DNA of 64,000 nt from Antrihabitans auranticaus (GTDB lineage Bacteria; Actinomycetota; Actinomycetes; Mycobacteriales; Mycobacteriaceae): NCBI RefSeq assembly GCF_016481275.1, contig NZ_JAEMNW010000006.1, positions 124,001-188,000 on the forward strand, in the 5' to 3' direction. Under the pieces are notes generated by a model. It was not told the DNA's origin. It ran no database searches and saw nothing but the letters and a program-made list of their open reading frames with translations. Shown one piece after another: positions 61,521 through 64,000 of this stretch (positions within the stretch are counted from its first letter, which is position 1; each line of letters begins with the position of its first letter). Position numbers and translations under genes: made by a program.

Positions 61521-63353
61521 ATGTCTACTTCACCCTCGAGTTCTGTGGATCCACTGCTCGTGCAGCGGCTCTCGGACGAGTTCGCCGCACTCAGTCAGCT
61601 CATGGGCCGCGTCGGTGCGGATCTGGGAGCTCTGCGCTCGCAAATAGCTCTGCGCTCGCAAATCGCAGCGCCGCCGGTTTATCAACAGCCCGTCTATCAA
61701 CAGCCGGTATTTCAGCCCCCGCCGCGCTATCAGCCACCATTTCCGACCCCGCCCCCGCGTCGGGTCAGGGAGCCGTGGTGGCAGCGCGACGGGGTGATCA
61801 GCCGGGTTCTCGCGTTTGCGGGCGCCGGTGTGACTTTGCTCGGCGTTGTGATGCTGCTTGTCCTCGCGGCGCAGGCGGGATTCTTCGGGCCCGTTGCGCG
61901 GGTTGTTGCGGGTGCGGTCTTCTCCGCATTGCTGGTAGGTGTCGGGATGAAGGTCTACGACAGGCCGGGCGGCAAGGTCGGCGGAATTGCTTTGGCCGCG
62001 ACAGGAATTGCCGGCGCGTATCTCGACGTCATCGCGGTTGTAGCGATCTATGGATGGATAGTGCCACCGCTCGGGATGTTTGTGGCCCTGGGTATCTGCG
62101 CGTTCGGTATCGCACTGGCCACGAAGTGGGATTCCCAGCCCCTCGCGCTGCTCGTCGTTGTGGGCGTCGCGGTTCTGGCGCCGGTGGTCACGGACGGGTT
62201 GTCCCTGACGCTTGTCGCTTTCCTGCTGGTCTTGCAGATCACGTGTTTCCCCGTTCAGTTGCTGCGTGATTGGCCGCGTTTGCATGCGGCGCGGACGGTT
62301 CCGGTTGTGCTGGCCCTGATCGCTGCGGTCACCGACGCCGGAATCCGTGACGACCATGCCGACTCGGTGAACTGGTTGCTGGTGTCGGCGATCATCGTCG
62401 CAGTGGTGGGGCTGGTGACTGGGCTTGTGGCGGTCCGACAGCGCGCGAGTGACGTGGTCGCGAGCGTGCTGCTCGCCGTGGCTTCGGTGCCACTACTGTT
62501 GTCGAGCGTGCTGTTCGACCGGCAGGCGGCCGTGCTGATCGAGGGCGCGCTCGCCGTCACGATGCTGATCGTCGCTGTGATTCGAATCCTCCCGGCGCAC
62601 AACAGAATTGCCGCGTTGACCGTCGCAGTTCTCGCACTCCTGCAGGCCTGCTTCTACGGTACATCGGACGAAACCTTCCCGATCGCAGCGTTTGTCGTGG
62701 CAGCGGCGTTCGTCGCGGTGTCCGGCCAAGAACGGTCGAAGGTCGGTTACGCGGTCGGCGCAGGTTTCGCGGTTCTCGGCGGACTTGCCTTCATCGCGGT
62801 TGCATCGCCGATCAGCCTCGCCGAATCGGTTGCTGCCCAGGACAATCTGGGGTCAGCCGTGGTGGTCGGCGGCGTGCTCGGTGTCGCGCTCGTGGTGTTG
62901 CTGGTTTGGCAGGGTGCGAAGCTGTCCGTGCGTTCCCTCGCCGACAGCGGCCCGGCCCTCGTCGTTGCCGGCATCGCGGGGTTGTATGCGACGACGGCTG
63001 CCACTGTTGCCGCCGGCGTTGTGGTTGCCGGACGGGACGGTTTCACGGCGGGACACTGCGTCGCGACGATCCTGTGGATGATCGCCGCAACAGCGCTGCT
63101 GCTCCGCGGTCTTCGGGGCGAAACTCAGGTTCATCTCGCGCTCGGCGGCGGGCTGTCGCTCACTGCCGCGGCGCTCGCAAAGCTGTTCCTGTTCGACCTT
63201 GCGACGCTCGACGGATTGATCCGCGTGACCGCCTTCGTCGTCGTTGGGCTACTGCTCCTTGTCGCCGGAACGAAGTATGCGCAGGTGTTCGCGCAGCGCG
63301 AGGATCCCGCAGCTAGCGACGCTTCTCCCGCTTCAGCAGGTCGAACACGCTGA
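61521..63353 (+). CDS. DUF2339 polytopic membrane protein
   Basis: 610 residues. The cytoplasmic N-terminus has a coiled segment and a Pro/Tyr/Gln-rich stretch with the repeats LRSQIA and PVYQQ. About 18 or more membrane helices follow, in the DUF2339 pattern (SRVLAFAGAGVTLLGVVMLL, GGIALAATGIAGAYLDVIAV). ATG 61521 has AGGAG five bases upstream. Convergent with and overlapping the mmpL 3' end by 41 bp. Function unknown. Confidence 0.87.
   Translation: MSTSPSSSVDPLLVQRLSDEFAALSQLMGRVGADLGALRSQIALRSQIAAPPVYQQPVYQQPVFQPPPRYQPPFPTPPPRRVREPWWQRDGVISRVLAFAGAGVTLLGVVMLLVLAAQAGFFGPVARVVAGAVFSALLVGVGMKVYDRPGGKVGGIALAATGIAGAYLDVIAVVAIYGWIVPPLGMFVALGICAFGIALATKWDSQPLALLVVVGVAVLAPVVTDGLSLTLVAFLLVLQITCFPVQLLRDWPRLHAARTVPVVLALIAAVTDAGIRDDHADSVNWLLVSAIIVAVVGLVTGLVAVRQRASDVVASVLLAVASVPLLLSSVLFDRQAAVLIEGALAVTMLIVAVIRILPAHNRIAALTVAVLALLQACFYGTSDETFPIAAFVVAAAFVAVSGQERSKVGYAVGAGFAVLGGLAFIAVASPISLAESVAAQDNLGSAVVVGGVLGVALVVLLVWQGAKLSVRSLADSGPALVVAGIAGLYATTAATVAAGVVVAGRDGFTAGHCVATILWMIAATALLLRGLRGETQVHLALGGGLSLTAAALAKLFLFDLATLDGLIRVTAFVVVGLLLLVAGTKYAQVFAQREDPAASDASPASAGRTR
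61629..61664. repeat. 18-bp tandem duplication inside the DUF2339 gene
   Basis: GCTCTGCGCTCGCAAAT recurs with an 18-bp period, encoding ALRSQI twice. In-frame and probably a slippage product in the flexible N-terminus. Confidence 0.6.
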
Positions 63354-64000
63354 CGTGGTCCGCACCGCGCCGATGCCGCCCCGAGTCCTCGTCCAGGTCA
63401 GCGTCGTCGCCGGTGTCCGGTGCCTCTGCTTCGGCAGGGGCATCGGGCTTGGGTGCCGACTTGGCCGGACCCTTCAGGTCCTGTAGCCAGCTCTCGATTC
63501 GGTTCGAATCGCGATTTTGCTGGGGCGCAACGTTTTCGGCCGGTGGCTGGACCGGCGGCGCGGGCAGCGGCGGCAGTGGGGGCGGGGGCTCTCTACGAGC
63601 CCTGGGGGCCGGCGAGACCTTCGGAATCGGCTCGGTCAGCGGCTCCGGAACCCGCACCTGTGCAACAGGTTTCACCACCCTCGCTGGGGCAGGAGCACCG
63701 GCGGTGACCAAATCGGGGACGTCGTGCGGAATTCTTTCCTCGTCGAGAATGGGTTCGCCGAGCCCCAGCCGTTCCTGAATTCGCTTCATCCACGCGGGTG
63801 CCCACCAGCAGTCGTCACCGAGCAATTTCATCGTCGCGGGAACGAGGAACATGCGGATGAGGGTCGCGTCGATGATCAATGCGGCGATCATCCCGTAGGC
63901 GATGTACTGCATCATCACGAGATCGGAGAAGCCGAACGCACCGGTGACCACGATCAGGATCAGGGCCGCTGCGGTGATGATTCGCCCGGTGTGCGCGGTA
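63313..64000 (-). CDS. MMPL family transporter, C-terminal part (5' end outside window)
   Basis: About 229 residues visible; the frame is open to base 64000. The last membrane segments read TGRIITAAALILIVVTGAFG, SDLVMMQYIAYGMIAALIID and ATLIRMFLVPATMKLLG, then DDCWWAPAWMKR, the standard end of MmpL proteins. A cytoplasmic tail of about 150 residues follows, rich in Pro, Ala and charged residues. MmpL proteins are RND-type exporters of mycolic or other envelope lipids; the long tail recalls MmpL3, but identity with that paralogue cannot be settled from this fragment. Confidence 0.9.
   Translation of the reverse strand, partial: TAHTGRIITAAALILIVVTGAFGFSDLVMMQYIAYGMIAALIIDATLIRMFLVPATMKLLGDDCWWAPAWMKRIQERLGLGEPILDEERIPHDVPDLVTAGAPAPARVVKPVAQVRVPEPLTEPIPKVSPAPRARREPPPPLPPLPAPPVQPPAENVAPQQNRDSNRIESWLQDLKGPAKSAPKPDAPAEAEAPDTGDDADLDEDSGRHRRGADHVSVFDLLKREKRR

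Overview
The window is a high-GC, gene-dense chromosomal segment from a mycolic-acid actinomycete, most likely Nocardiaceae (Rhodococcus/Nocardia type). Four things point there: the ponA1, DUF5318, DUF1707, PadR, ino1 block that is syntenic with the Mycobacterium tuberculosis Rv0050-Rv0046c region; a sigL/rslA pair; an LpqY-SugABC-like sugar importer; and an MmpL gene running off the right edge. GTG starts and 4-bp stop/start overlaps are common. At least ten genes show a TANNNT box 6-8 bases before the start codon, the signature of leaderless transcription. I see no rRNA, tRNA, CRISPR array or complete insertion sequence. No gene-free stretch exceeds 300 bases; the longest is about 180 bases at 37184-37363 and holds a palindromic repeat element.

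Layout. 1-5.3 kb: class A PBP (partial), DUF5318, two DUF1707 membrane proteins, PadR regulator and inositol-phosphate synthase. 5.4-9.7 kb: two GyrI-like proteins, an amidohydrolase and a second class A PBP. 9.8-17.2 kb: a disaccharide ABC importer whose ATPase gene is separated from the permeases by DUF2786, HEXXH-protein and K+/H+ antiporter genes. 17.2-23.7 kb: F420-type oxidoreductase, Tat-exported PhoX and phospholipase C, glucosylglycerate hydrolase and an SDR. 23.7-27.4 kb: a translationally coupled four-gene membrane/cupredoxin-like operon. 27.6-31.7 kb: a lipoprotein, a GAF-GGDEF protein and leuS.

31.8-35.3 kb is the most novel region. A leaderless operon encodes an SdpI-family membrane protein with a Cys-rich tail, a TIGR04222-type membrane protein ending in C-x6-C-x6-C within Gly/Ser, a DUF692 (MNIO) enzyme, a DUF2063-like partner and a DUF1648 membrane protein. 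This looks like a RiPP-type cysteine-modifying cassette bracketed by the two separated halves of an SdpI-like immunity protein. It is followed by a BASS transporter and a DUF559 gene flanked by two copies of a 61-bp palindromic element.

37.4-44.2 kb: a compact biosynthetic locus with two KASIII-like enzymes, a PLP aminotransferase, an SRPBCC protein and a ThDP enzyme. It sits directly downstream of rslA-sigL and carries a SigL-type promoter; a matching promoter precedes sigL itself. 44.3-54.8 kb: glutamate decarboxylase, YqgE, two TetR modules, an active lipoprotein PBP followed by a paralogue that has lost all catalytic motifs, DUF3054, YceI, DUF4345 and a UPF0104 protein. 54.9-64 kb: adenylate cyclase, AI-2E family permease, MacS/MacR-like two-component system, DUF1707/LiaF-like protein, DUF222-HNH protein, DUF2339 protein and the MmpL C-terminus.
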